This document shows positions 47,130-60,404 of a stretch of DNA of 64,000 nucleotides, in pieces. Position 1 is the stretch's first letter. Every line of letters begins with the position of its first letter. The notes below the pieces were generated by a model that searched no databases, was not told where the DNA came from, and worked only from the letters and a program-made list of their open reading frames with translations. The position numbers were made by a program, and so were the translations under genes. The stretch comes from Gymnothorax reevesii (lineage: Eukaryota > Chordata > Actinopteri > Anguilliformes > Muraenidae), in contig CM056592.1 in assembly GCA_029721435.1 (NCBI GenBank), positions 34,049,611 to 34,113,610 of the forward strand, in the 5' to 3' direction.

Positions 47130-47640
47130 AGTCCAACAAAGATGCCTCCAAGCCCAGAGAAGTCGATGGTGCTTCTGGACACTGTAGATGGAACTATGAA
47201 TTGTAGTGTATGAGAAAAAAGTTTGCCAAAGTAATCCTGAGCTCATGCGGTTATACTTATCACTTGTGGATAAATGATAGTACTTGACGCAGTGCCACCT
47301 GAATGATCAGAGATCTTGGGCCCTCAGCTTACGCTTGTGTCCTCGCCATTTATGCACAAAAATGCCTCCAGTTTCCTTCAAACTTTGAATTATTTTATAC
47401 ACTGTAGAGGGTGAAATATCCAGATCTTTCCTCGAGGAGCACTGTTATTAATGACTTTCAGATGCAATAATCCTCTGCCCATCTTCATTCGTGAAGGAAC
47501 AGGCCTTTCCTGGATGATGCTTTTGTACCAAATCATGATTACAATCACCTGCTGACATCAGCTGTTTCAATCACATTGTTATTCACAGTTTTATTGCCTC
47601 ATTTCCAGCCCTAAATATCTCCTGTCCAAATTTTTGAAAG
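47130..47640 (-). mobile_element. degenerate Tc1-like fragment
   Basis: On the - strand: gcatcatccaggaaaggcct, ttcacgaatgaagatgggca, ggaaagatctggatatttca, ctacagtgtataaaat, ggaggcatttttgtgcataa and aaatggcgaggacacaagcg. This resembles the HTH-coding part of a fish Tc1 transposase, with stops. Termini not identified. Confidence 0.5.
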
Positions 47641-49240
47641 AATGTGTAGCAGGCCTGAGAGGCAGGAATGGATATATATTTACAGTTAGAATTAAGCAGA
47701 TCGTACAAAACATGAAATACCTTGATATCATGGCATGTGTAATGAGATAAAAGTGAAAGTGAATTTAGAAATCATTGTTTTCTGTTGCATTTTGAATGCC
47801 ATCTAGATTTTTCCGCAAGTTGGGGTTGTATTTTGGAGTTGAAGTTAGCTTCATTTTTTGACAAAAGCTCTACTCAAGAAACCCTATTGACTATCAGAAA
47901 TGAACCATTTAGAATCTGCACCAAAATCCTGGTTCATTTTTCAACAGTGCAGCACAGAAATGCTAGGCTAACTCTATCTGCCCTTTAACACGCTCTTGAA
48001 TAAAGCCTCTTTACGTTGGGGAGGTGTGAGGCCCCGTTTCTGATATCATGTCTGAAACATCAGTGCTTCATCATTCCCTCCTGAGACCGATTTCATCTGA
48101 CTAGCTGCTCTGTTACAAGCACTAAAACCCAAAGGCACTGATTGCAGGAAACAGATGCTTTTCTCATTTTACAAATTACTCAATTTTTATCTGAGCTGCA
48201 TTCTTAATAGGTTTTCTGAGAAAAATTCATAATTTAGAGAAATAATGTCAAAAAGAAGTAAAACAAAATTATAATGTACAAGTAAAGTGAAAGTAAATTG
48301 AAACTCAGTGTATTTTGCTAATATTTTTATCCATAGATGATGGCGTGTCGTCCTGCCTTCGTAACTCGTGGTTTCAAGATTGTTTGAGCATAAATGTACA
48401 AACAAAAATAACATTATTAGGGAGATAACATTAGACTGTGGAACGTGATCAGGAAGACGATTAGCAAGGAAAGAATCATATTGTGTTTTCACAAAAGCAT
48501 TGCTTCTCAGGCATAATTGAAGCACTGATTATTAAAACCTCACACGTCAAGTCAAGTCAAGTCAAGTGTGACTTATGGGGTTTTAGTAATAGGTGCTTCA
48601 ATTGTCATCATTCGACAGCACTTCTGCGCTGTTTGCAGGCTTCATGGGACAGCTGCTGGGCTTATATGTCTGTCAAGGCTGGAGTAAGTCCAGAAAGTCA
48701 AGGCCCAGCTCTGGCTGTGCTGAAGGCGTGTGGGGAACACTGAGGAGCAGAGCCACAGTTTTCTGCCAGGCGTAATATACAATCAGTGGAGGTTTAGATA
48801 CATAATTCATACTAGCAATTACCAAACGGTTTACTTCTGCATTGATAAAGAACCCGCAGATATCTTTGGTTTCATTACAACTAGCAGCATAGGACTTGAG
48901 GGCTAGCTATGAAGACCTGGAGGAATTACTAGTGATGAAATCTACTTAAAACCAGTTAGCACAACGGCCATTAAAAACTGAATACCCCGACTCTTTTTTT
49001 TGCAGCCTATTTGCCACCAACTGAAATTGAATTGGTTACTCAAGTTAATCTCATTGTGTAATGTGGGGATTGAATACCATTACATCGACTCACATATTCT
49101 CTAAAGTTTATGCTGTACAGCAATGTCAAAAGATAAAATTTATGTTTCTGTGTAAGTTTCTTTGAGGTCCCATAACTAGTTAAACGATGATTCAGCAAGT
49201 TGTCACAGTTGACCTTGTTGTAGGCATGTGCCCAACCAAT

Positions 49241-49365
49241 CAGGGGTGCATTTCCCAAAAGCGTATTTCCTAACTAAGTTAGCAACTTACATAGTTCCTC
49301 CATTCACAGTCACTGAGTCCAACTATGTAAGTTAGCATCAGTGATTTTGGGAAACGCACCCCAGA
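49241..49365. mobile_element. short palindromic MITE (about 125 bp)
   Basis: Ends GGGGTGCATTTCCCAAAA and, inverted, GGGGTGCGTTTCCCAAAA; the inner arms aactatgtaagttagca and tgctaac-like also pair. Target duplication is unclear, so the superfamily is not called. Confidence 0.7.
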
Positions 49366-49569
49366 ACGTGCAAACTAATAACACATCCACTGACTGGTGT
49401 AAAGGAAATACCATGAGCCTCTTGTAGGCTGTAGTTTTTCATATGTGCTAAGCTCAGCTTGAGGAGAGGTCTCACGAATAACTCGCTTGTGAGAAGGCCA
49501 TTTCACTACTTACTTCAGCATGCTCACCCAGTTACTGCAGTCTCCGAGAGGAGAAATACATGGTCCAAA

Positions 49570-50755
49570 AAGGTTTGACCCCACAGATTGAGGCAAAATA
49601 AGCTGTTTTAGTTTGTCCTGCAGGCATACTCTCAAGAGGGCCAGCCCTCTCACCCCAGCTGGCCAACATGCTCTTCTATCCAGCAGATCAGTGCCAGAGG
49701 TATCTTATAGCATTACCACTTTGTTGGATGTCACAGAATGAGTCAAAGAACTGTGCAATCTGCCCTGTCACTATCCATTAGCAGACTCCAAAGGGTACCT
49801 ACTCACCCTCCACCTCAGCCCAACGTGTTTTTCTTCAACCTCCGGCATCTCATATGATTGTGACCAAGTCGTTTGAATTAACAGAATGAATCAAAACTAA
49901 ATGGTGCCGTTTGGCCATTTGGTATCAGTCAGTGCACTCCAAAGGAGACCGACCCATACTCTGCCTCAAGCTCAGGTGCTTTCCTTCTTCCGCAGGTCCA
50001 TGGCAGGCTTCTCATGCAGTGTGACTGAGTTCTAGGATTCCACAGAAAGAGTCTAAAGTAGATTGCATGGTTGGTTCTGTTAGCTTTTGTTAGCATACTG
50101 CAAAAGAAACCAACTCATCTACTGCCTCAAGCCGATGTTCTTCTCTCCTTCCGCAGGTCAACGGCAGGTGTCTCATACGATGTTCCCAAGTTTTTTGATT
50201 CCATAGAATGAGTCAGAAGTAAATTGTGCAGTTTTTTAGTCAGCATCTGTTAGCGCACTCCGAAAGGAGACCTGCTCATCCACTACCTCAGGCCAACGTA
50301 CTTCTTTATTTTTGTCGGTCAACAGCAGGCACCTCCTATGATGTTACCAAGTTGCTTGAGTCAAAAGTAAATTTTGTCATTTATCCAGTTAGCATCTGTT
50401 AGCACACGCCAAAGGAGACCTGCTGATCTACCACCTCAGGCCAACGAGCTTCTCTTTTTCTGCAGGTCAACGGCAGGCATCTCATGCGGTGTTGCCAAGT
50501 TGTTTGATTCCACAAAATGAGTCAAATGTGAAATAGTGTAGTTTCTCCCGTTAGCATCTGTTAGCACACTCCAAAGGAGTCCTGCTCAACCTTTGCCTCA
50601 AGACAATGTGCTTCTCTTCTTTTGCTGCTCAATGGCAGCCATGTCATACTGCGTAACCAAATTGGATTCCGCAGAATGAGTCAAAAGTCAATTGTACGGT
50701 TTGTCCTGTTATTATCTGTTAGCACACTCCAAGGGAGGCCAGCGTTAGCACCCCT
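49570..50755 (-). repeat. tandem array (~160-bp unit) derived from the smim36 coding tail
   Basis: About eight degenerate units lie immediately 3' of smim36. The marker gaatgagtc (or its variant) falls at about 49585, 49741, 49888, 50049, 50220, 50358, 50519 and 50678, with the gene's homologous gagcc at 50836; spacing is 138-171 bp. Read on the - strand, each unit aligns with the last ~28 codons and stop of smim36, followed by about 75 bp with the shared motif gtgtgctaacagatgctaac. The copy nearest the gene still ends KKRSTLS then TGA. The units resemble one another (PAVDL) more than they resemble the gene (PTTDV). Confidence 0.85.
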
Positions 50756-51249
<494 letters not shown>

Positions 51250-51250
<1 letters not shown>

Positions 51251-53940
51251 CAATGATTAAAGAGCAGCTCGGATTAATGACTTAAGCTGCCTTTTTAATT
51301 TTGCCAACCACGGCTCGGAGCCCTCCAAATGTCCAGCAAAGTACGTCTCAGATAGTATGCTTTTGTTTGGCAGTATTTGAAGCAAACCAGCCGCTAACTT
51401 TTGTGTGTGTAAATAGGTTTGGTTTGGAGTCAGACATTTAAGCATCCAATTTTAGTTGATCACTTCTTATGCAGGACATAGCTCTCTTATAAATATCAAA
51501 AGTAGCAAACTCCAGAATTGGTTATGTCATCTAAATGGGCTACTTAATTCCTGCATAGATATTCTAGGGATGTACGTAATTGAGAAACAATAAAGAGAGC
51601 AAAAATATCACCTTCATCACGCATGACTAGCTGAAGGCATGTTTTTCTATTGAAAAGTCATGGCCCTAGCTCCTAATTTAAAGGCCCAGTTGCAAACAAG
51701 ACCTGAACATTCAGTGGCCAATCGATACCTGCCTCTCTGCTAATGCGATTCAATCAAACTGCTATTTTTAAGTTCAACTGTAAGGCACATTCATTTGTCT
51801 TGAACTGTCTGTCTGGAAATGTATTTTAATTGCCATCGTTGTACTTAGAGCTAAAAGCGCTATTAGCCAGTAAGTAGCCATGCTACGCTGGGCACTCTGT
51901 GGTACCTCCAAAACTACCCTTTTCAGTGATACTGCATCGTGCTTGCATTCAATAAGCTTAGGCTATTGTTTAGCCGAGTGCATTTTTACCAGTGCATCTG
52001 GATTTAATAAACAGAAAAGCAGAGCCCTGCCAGTAATCTCCCCCTGGGACCATGTGCCCCTGCATGTCACCACAGTGGATGTGCTGCAGCCTTTGTGTGT
52101 GATGTAATGTTAATCTTAATTGTGAGTGCACTTTAGGAGCGAGCCATCTGTCCAAATCAATCCGAGAGATTTGGGTGGTAATCTATGAAAGTGTGGCTCG
52201 CAAACAAGTGGAGAGAAGTCTGAAAATACTCTCCTCTCCTTCAGTCGGTAAGACGTAACACTAAATGCCTGATGAAGGGCTCGAGATGAGCTTCTGTGGC
52301 TGTGGGTGGACTTATTAGTATTTAAATTTTTTTCCTTAGTTTCTTCAAGCAGTTTTCCAGTCAGTTAGCACTCATTCAGGGTTTGAATTCGTGAAAGATG
52401 CACCACAGCACCATTTTAAATGCAGGCTCATTTACTGTTGTATTAGCAGTAGAGGGCAGTAATCACATGCAAAATCGCTCTGCCGAAAAAAACTATGCAA
52501 ACGCTGCAATGCCTTGTACTATACGGGCAACCAGAGAATAACATTTGACCAATGTACCCAGGACCTCTACATGCCAGAATGTGTACCCATCAAATGGTAC
52601 CACATCACATGTTTGCCATGATTCGTCCATATACAATGTGCAACATATGTGCAACATTTTGCAATTTATTCCAGCAAGTGTGGTTTTCAAATTTATCGAG
52701 TACCGATCAGTACTGACTTACTGACTTTAGATGAAGTACATGGGAGTGAATTATTTGCGTATTGCATTTCTTTCAATAAAACGAATCTCACTAAATACAA
52801 ACTACAATCTTTAGCATTCTGTAATTTTCATTGTGATTTTTAAAATATTTTTAGTGGAATAGTTTCAGCATATCCACAAACTAATCATACATGAATGAAT
52901 TCAGGCCTTATTCAAGCTAACTTTGTCTAATTTCATCACTTTTAATTATAATTTATCTTGTGCTGTTTAAAACCTATCATGCTCCTGAAAGAGCTCTTAT
53001 AAACAAGTTGCCACATGATAGGTTTTCAACAGTTTTGATTTTGATATCTTATATTATTGAGCTGCGTTTGGTACTCTAAGGGTTAATGTGATTTTCTATT
53101 TGCAGCCCAGGAAATCGACTTTTGTGGAGCTCAGATGCCACAGCAATGCAGTCACAACAGTTTTACTCTGATCAGAGATGCTCATATGGTTTACATGCCA
53201 ACAGATGTGAACTACATATATTCATAACCAAAATTAGCGGTCTAGTCTTACAATCTTCATTTGATGGAGCAAAATATTTTACCACAAGTATCAGGCCACT
53301 TGTAAGAGTTGAATCAGTGTTTATACTGGCCAAACATTTACCCATTTAATCAGGTTTAAATGTGCAAGCAGCTGACACCAGTGATTGTGCGGATTTGTCT
53401 AAACCACACCATTCCTTCCTGTTTCAGATGTCACTCCTGACCTGTGCCCAAAACCAGATGTTTGACTCTGTCTCCAGAGAGAAACGGTCGGCAGCCATAA
53501 AATATGTCATGACGCCAAAAAAGCCACTGAACTACTGTTGATTGTTCGGAGGGCTCATAGTGGTTAATTTATAAGGTCAGATGCCTGGTAACTTCACATG
53601 TTGTGCTGTGATTTTGGTTATGAATTCCACAAAATTCCACTAAAAACTCTGCAAAACAATACTAATATTATGCCAAAATTTAAAAGAGCCATACTATGGA
53701 AAATACTTTTTCTCCTTTCAATTCACCAGTATGATGATCTCCAATTTGTATACAGCAAATTGCTGTTGATTTCTGGTATGTTTTCTGATTTTATGGCCAG
53801 TGATTATTTTAGCAATAATCCTTTCCTGTATTTCAAAATACGGTTATGTTCATTTATGCTTGCTCCTGTGTCCTTGATGTTTTGCTTGTTTATTGGTCAG
53901 TATATGCTCAAAGCACAGCCAATGCGGGTCCGGCGCTTGA
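51250..53940. other. intergenic stretch without recognised genes
   Basis: AT-rich DNA upstream of smim36. Only a truncated piggyBac-like MITE (52965-53084) is recognised. Small open frames here have no conserved motif that I know. Confidence 0.45.
52965..53084. mobile_element. second, truncated copy of the piggyBac-like MITE
   Basis: Shares aaaacctatcatg, agagctctt and caagttgccacatgatagg with the MITE at 7011-7224 and ends in tactctaaGGG-TTAA. The left outer arm is missing. Confidence 0.6.
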
Positions 53941-53941
53941 A

Positions 53942-54190
53942 CGGAGAATTGGGGAGGCACAGACATGTCCCTTTATGACAATTAAGATAGTCCTGGCTAG
54001 TTCTCAATTATTTTCCTTTATTGATGAGTTTTCCAATTATCGTAATTAGCGACTGAAGACAGGGTTTCTCTCCATATGCGATCCAACAGCGATGAAATCA
54101 TGAGGTAAATTCCGTAAAACAGAGAATTGGGGTGGACAAAACATCCATTTTAAACAATTATTAGTCCTGACCTGTTCTCAGTCATTTTCA
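53942..54190 (+). repeat. two-copy diverged tandem duplication, period about 180 bp
   Basis: ggagaattggggaggcac...gacaattaagatagtcctgg...tctcaattattttc at 53942 recurs as agagaattggggtggaca...aacaattattagtcctgac...tctcagtcattttc at 54121. Confidence 0.6.
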
Positions 54191-54284
54191 TGATTAACAG
54201 AAGGTTCACTCCGAGAGGCTCCACACTTAACAGGTGTAGCTTGTTCTCTCCGATTAGGTAAGAGGACAATCATTCATCTGGATG

Positions 54285-54445
54285 CGTATTTGCTTAATTT
54301 AAATCAACATTATTCAAAATTACTCTCAGCATTGAGAGAAAAAGTGGCACTGTGGCAGTGAAATAGGCTATAAAAGGCATGCGGCTCAAGCTATTTGCAC
54401 AGGTATGCAGTTTTGAATAACCTTGATTTAAATTCAGCAAATACG
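54285..54445. repeat. 35-bp inverted repeat with 91-bp spacer
   Basis: Arms 54285-54319 and 54411-54445 pair at 32 of 35 positions (cgtatttgcttaatttaaat with its inverse). The spacer holds ggctataaaaggcatgcg. No TIR or target duplication was seen outside the arms. Confidence 0.85.
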
Positions 54446-55844
54446 CAAATACGAAGTGTGAGTCTAATTTCTGGATGAGATCCCTGTCGTTGTAACGCAA
54501 TAGTGAGTAGTGCTACCGGTGTGTGTTCAGAAAATATTCAGTGGTGGATTATATGTGAAAATGTTGTGAAGGTATTGTGTTTATAAATTTGATAAACTCT
54601 GAGTTTAAAAACATTACTCGTAACAATATTGTTTTAAGTTCGTGATCAGTGAGTAAGCTTACTTCAGTGTTTCATTGAATAAAAAGCTGATAATATTTTA
54701 ATTTATTTTCAAGTTTGCCAGCATTTTTTGGGGGTAATTGGTAGTGACACAATGTTTGACTACATCAAAATAGTCTTTGCTTTGCGGAACAAAACTAAAA
54801 TTTTGGGGTTGAAGACCTGGTATTTCTTTGTTGTTCTTCCGCTAAAACATTAGCTGCTGACATATCATTTATTCAATAAATACAGCGGCACTATTTAATA
54901 AAGCTTCTTCAGCCAAAATGCTGACTTATTTAGTTGTGTCTGTGCTGAATTCAGAAAAGTAGACACTGAAGATACAACTGTCAATAGAAAACAATTCTTT
55001 AATAGGGATAGAGTTTCTATTGATCTCCTTGCAGCGCCACACATGAACTTTGACCCCGTGCATAACCCAGTTTGAAACATCTTGTTTACCGACTCTTTTT
55101 TCAGCTCAGACACAATGTGACTTCCCCAGTTTCCGGCATTGCCAACCCCGCCCGACTGGAGCGCCCATGTGACTCCCGGTATTACTGTCGCAACGCTCGC
55201 CAGCCCAGAAACATCTGATGTGGAGCCCTTTCAATTCTGCTCCGCTTAAAAAAGAGAAAGAAAGAAAAAGAGCAAAATCCAGTGAATTCGTGAAAGGGAA
55301 AAGCCCTTTCCTGCCAATAGAACGTTTTATTGTCGGTAATCCATTGTTTTGGTCTGACTGGGCACCCTTGTAAGGTAATTAATGAATATATCAGATCGTT
55401 CTGTGGCACGTCTATAGGTGGGGCCTCTTTCGCTTATATCTCTGCGGCCGATCTTTCCCACCGCAGACCTGGTGCCAAGAAGTCCCATAAACCAAGGGCT
55501 GGAAGTCAGCTGTAGACAGAAGGGAGAAGAAAGGCCCGGAGGATGTGGGTAAGGGGAACAGGAGGGCCTGTGGCTGTGCAGACTGGGTCTGGATATGGTG
55601 TGGGGTCTCGGCCGCGTGGAGCCTGTCTGACCTGCTCGCATGGCGGGATCAGCCGCAAGCCCAGCAGGATCCATAGAGCGGACCCCTGTGTGTTTGTTTA
55701 TTTTTGGGGGTGATATTGTTACCCTGTGCCAAAAACTCTGAGCCCCGCCTTCACAAACATCCTGGAGTCCCCTCACCCTCACCACCCACACCGCAACAGA
55801 CACAGTCACGCAGAGAGCTCCCTTCCAGCTCACTTGCATAGAAA

Positions 55845-55848
<4 letters not shown>

Positions 55849-55940
<92 letters not shown>

Positions 55941-55970
55941 TGTATATATAAAGTATGTATGTATATACAG

Positions 55971-56005
<35 letters not shown>
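55849..56005 (+). repeat. compound (GT)n(AT)n microsatellite
   Basis: A GT run, then two long TA runs separated by ctgtatataaagtatgtatg. A Tc1 element begins at its right edge. Confidence 0.95.
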
Positions 56006-56009
<4 letters not shown>

Positions 56010-57391
56010 GTGTCAGTGATGATTGTACACCACCCCTTACGTCGAAAAGGGGTCCTAATACTTCATATGTTGAGGTAAAAATATGGGTACAAAGAAACAA
56101 TTGAAAGGAGTCGCGATTTTCTATTTATTTATTTTTTGGACACTTGCATAGCCTGAATGTTTGAAGGCTCATCCCATGAGCATTGATGCTCAAAAAATGA
56201 GCTAAAACTGGTTTTAGGCAACATTTTTCTGCAGAATTACCTCGGATGGTTAGTTTTTCCAGTGTATAAGGTGGCATTAACTTTGAGCAGTGCCACAGTG
56301 TTAAAGACAATGGCATGGCAGAAGGAACTCTCTGAGACTGTTCATAGCCGTAATGTGGCCTTACATGACGCTGAAGACGTTAAATGCTGCCATGGCACTG
56401 TAAGAAACACCATCAAGCCTTTCAAAGAGACTGGTTGGCTGAAAACTAGTGACAATAGAGGTGCAAAATGAAAGTGCCTCTGATGTTTGGTATCTGTGTA
56501 TGACAAATAAAAAAATCCACGGTTGAGTGCAAGAATACCTCGTGATGATATTGATCGTGCCAGAACTGAAGAGATCAAAGTATCAAGATTAACTATTTCC
56601 AAACGTCTGCGTGAAAATAATTTGACTGGAACAAACCACTTCTTAGTGTTGGTAACATAAAAAGGACTTGATTCAAAGATTGTTCACCCAACGGACTGGG
56701 AACAAGTCCTCTGGATTGATGATTCAAAATTTTTAATTTTCTCATTCAAAAGCAGAATTTGTGTGCGCCGTAGGGCTGAGGAACATTTCTAAAATGTGTG
56801 TTTAACCCCTTCAGTAAAACATGGAGGTGGTAATATTATGGTATGGGGTTCAGTCTGCTCAAAAGGCGCCAGTGATCTCATAAAAACTGACGGAATCGTG
56901 AATCAAAAGAAGTATCACAGCATCCTTGTGAGGCACGTATTGCCATCTGGAAAGAGACTGATTGGTCAGGGATTTAATTTTCAACAACATAATGACCTTA
57001 AACACACTTATAAGTTGTGCAAGAATGACCTCAGTCAGATAGAATCATCTGCTCATATTAAAGTTAAGACTAGGCCTGACCTTAATCCAGCTGAGCAAAT
57101 CTGGGATTTGCTTGATACAAAGATAAACAAATCGGATATGACATAAAAAAGAATTTCTTTTGAATGAAACTCAAATCATATGGAATGGTTTTGCGAGTGA
57201 GGAAATACAAAAATCTGTGAAGACTATGCCTGAAAGATTAAATGCATTAATCAAAGCAAAGCAAAACTTTATTACTTTTGTTTTTACGATGCATTGTCGC
57301 CTGTTTACTTATTTTCATCTATATGATTCAATATTACATAATTCGTTTCTGATGTATCTTAACTTTGTTAATAATCATCACTGCACACTAT
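56006..57391 (+). mobile_element. Tc1-like transposon inserted in the TA microsatellite
   Basis: The left terminus agtagtgtcagtgatgatt follows the TA run. The right terminus, inverted, reads agtgtgcagtgatgattatt and ends before TATA at 57391. The transposase inside is broken. Confidence 0.82.
56305..57250 (+). pseudogene. Tc1-like transposase, degenerate
   Basis: The HTH part is at about 56310-56465 (WQKELSETVHSRN; CCHGTVRNTIKPFKETGWL). The catalytic part from about 56700 reads WEQVLWIDDSKF (first Asp kept), KHGGGNIMVWGSV, FQQHND (second Asp changed to His, about 56985) and RPDLNPAEQIWD (Glu kept). At least one stop and a frameshift separate the parts. Inactive. Confidence 0.82.
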
Positions 57392-58599
57392 ATACTTTTG
57401 AATTACATTTCCTAGTTCTGTAGTTTTACTTTGCTGTTAACCCACAAATTTGAGTCCTTATGAAAGTTGCTCTGCTTTCATGAATAAGCTCTTCGTTTTT
57501 TCCCTCCTTGGCCCAGAGTGCAGTAATCATCGTTTAATGCATTGCACTGCTGCCATATCGTTCCTGTTTTTTGACCCTCATCGGAGACCGAGTTAATGAA
57601 GCCTGTGGATCATTCGTTTATAATCCTGAACCACATTCCTCACTAAGTTATGGACGAGGTCCAGCTGCGAAACAGTGCTGTGTGCACTTGAGAAGGGGCT
57701 GCCTGCAATCTAAACATCCTTCTCTCAAACAGGCCAGTGAACTGTCGACATAATGCGAAAAGGCTTTAATAATAACTTTGACATTACTTTGTGTTATTAA
57801 ACTCTGAATCAAGTTAAGTGGACTGCTTCCAGAATGCTGCAAAACTGGAAAGACTTTCCGTGTGTTAGCCAAAAAATGATAATTCAAAAAAATATTGAAT
57901 AAAAAAAAAAATGGGACTCATCTTTAAAACCAGTTTTACAACTTCTCATTTAAGGACTGCAGACTCAGGCTTTTGCAGACATGGTGTCAAACTGAATACA
58001 TTATACATCCAGAAGCGTCACCTGACTTTTTATTCTGAGGGTGCGCGGGGGGCACAACAGTATGATGAGGGGGCACTCAATTTATTTGGCTTTTATTTTT
58101 TTGACTGGGGGGGGGCGTGTTCTTTTTGAACAGGTGCACAAGTGAGATCTGCTTTATTTTTCTATTAACATATCTTACATGTGGGGGGGGGGGACATGGG
58201 GGGGCACAATGCCAATTCCCCCCCTGAGAGAACATCCATGAGAGAACTGAAAGTATTTCATAGCATGAAAAATTAAATTTGAAACAACATGAAACATGAT
58301 TACATGTGCAGGAGCTTGCAGATATTTACCTTCTTCTAATCTCTTCTAATCTGCTTTCTTTTCAGAAACAGGGCTGTGTTAACAAAGTATTTTCAAGCAA
58401 GTTACTAACCTAACGTAAAAAGTTTCAGTAATGCAACGATGAGGTGACGCCTGTCCGAGGCAGAAGGGAGGAAATGAAGTTAATTGGAGGGGAAATATGG
58501 AGTTAGTTTGAGAGTGAGAAAACTTATCAAAAGCTGAATTACTTGTTTTCATGCCTCATTGTGTGCTCAGTGTTTTTCTGAACATTCTCCCAGTCTGTA
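57392..58599. other. intergenic stretch without recognised genes
   Basis: AT-rich DNA with poly-G runs at about 58108-58116 and 58182-58191. Nothing coding recognised. Confidence 0.4.
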
Positions 58600-58990
58600 A
58601 ACATGAATGTACATTTGCAACTGCTAGTACAGTGAGCTGCGTAATTCATTGGACAGTGACACAACTTCATTTTGGCTCTGTGTTCTAGCATTTTGAGTTT
58701 GAAAGAAAACAGTAATAATTCAGTTGACGTGCAGGCTGTCAACTTCAATTTGAGGGCATTTTAATCCATATCGGATGAACAATTTAGAAATTACAGCACT
58801 TTTGGTGCAATGTCCCCTCCATTTTTAGATACATCAAAAAGGGATTATTTTATATGAAGAATTCATTTTTAATATTTGGTCACATATCCTTTGCTTGCAA
58901 TGACTGTTTGAAGTGTGTGACACACAGACGTCACCAGACGCTGCGTATCCTCCCCGGTGATGCTCTGCCAGGCCTGTACTGTAACAGAAG
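58600..58990 (-). repeat. dispersed repeat copy B
   Basis: Inverted partner of 42895-43265: ctgtttgaagtgtgtgacac, gtcaccagacgctgcgtatc and gccaggcctgtactgtaac. No reading frame of note. It may be a non-autonomous DNA transposon common to fish; termini not found. Confidence 0.55.
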
Positions 58991-60052
58991 CCAAAGTTTG
59001 AAATCATATACCGAACCTACAGTCAATCCGAGACTGTAATCAAGCCCAAAAACATCAGAGGAACATTATATATCAAAGCACAGAGGCCCAATGCTAGTGG
59101 AGCTCCTAAGTGGACCCATTAGCCTAAAATGTGTCATCCGTGACCCCATGGCTGATTTTACCAAACTGACTAATTCAGAAAGATACAAGATGAGACACAA
59201 AAACAGAAATTGTAAAAGCGATCGCTTCAGCTAAATAATTAATTCAATTATGGTATTCATAAAAGGAGGCGAAACATTTTTCAGGACGATCCAATTCTAT
59301 GTAAAATAATGGTGATGCCCTGATGTTTGAAATCAGGCACATGTACGATATGAATGGCATTAGAACCGGAACAGTCTTACCCGCAGAACATTGTTTTTGA
59401 GATAATAGATGTCAAAGTTTAAATAAAAAAATACTCACAATGTTGTTCACAGGTATATACACATCATGACACCAATTTTGCTTTGTGAATCTTATTAACA
59501 ACGGTCACAATATCATCCAAACTCTTAATGTTCATATTTTTGGTGTCAGACCTCTCTGGTATAACCCCGCACTCCCACATCCCCTGGACCTATATTAAAC
59601 AGATGCATGTTTCAGTTTTTGAGTCAGTCAGCTGGTAGGTGTCCGCGCCATGGGTGGGATGTGTTTCGGAGCATAGCCATCCTGACAGTACGAGGAGACA
59701 GCAGCTCGCTCTCAGATAGAGCTGATAAGCCTTTTCCTTCCTGTAGCCCTGGTCTGTTTGTCTTAGTGTGTGTGGCAGGTCTTCAGGCTCTTCATCTGGG
59801 TGTGGGAGAGAGATTTTTCTCAGCATCGGCGAACCCCACTCAGCTCCCTGCTTCCTCTCTTCCTACTCGAGCGCTCGAGTCAAACCCAACACAGCAGGGT
59901 CTTAAGACCAGAGAAGGTCAAGGGGTTAGAGGGTAGACGTCCAAACATTGGTTTTTTTTGCCCCAGAATGTTCATATTCAATGAATCAATATGCAGGGCT
60001 CCACCATACAGACTCATTCATTCAGGCCGTCTGCTGTTTTGTACTGGTTGAA

Positions 60053-60110
60053 TTACAGTGCTGTGCAAATATTTTAGGCAGCCTTTTTAATTCAAATTTG
60101 GTCTCAGATG
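60053..60110 (+). mobile_element. Tc1-type terminus fragment
   Basis: acagtgctgtgcaaatattttaggca resembles the terminal repeat of a widespread fish Tc1 family (cagtgctgtgcaaaag...). No partner terminus was found. Confidence 0.4.
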
Positions 60111-60404
60111 TTTTCCTCATAATGTTTCAAATAGAGACATCAAATGTAAAAAAAAAAAATTGATATTTCAAAAAATATCTATTTCACTGAAAACAGTTGA
60201 TGGAGATAATATAGCCTTGATGGAGCCCCAATCTCAACATCGTCAAAGCTGGGACACGTATGAGACTGTAACCCTGCTGTGGCAGGTTATCCAATCGGCT
60301 AGGAACAAGCAAAAGCCTATCCTAATTCGCAGGCGCAGGGCAGTCTCACTAAATATCAACTTTATTCAGTATTTAGAGTTCACAGATCTTACTGATGGAC
60401 CTCT

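Noticed and set aside
48549..48569. Short gtcaa tandem repeat
   Set aside because: Four units only; too short to be more than slippage.
55327..55839. 170-codon open frame on the - strand
   Set aside because: Low-complexity Pro/Ser/His-rich text with no recognised domain and no splice or promoter context; likely chance in a GC-richer patch.
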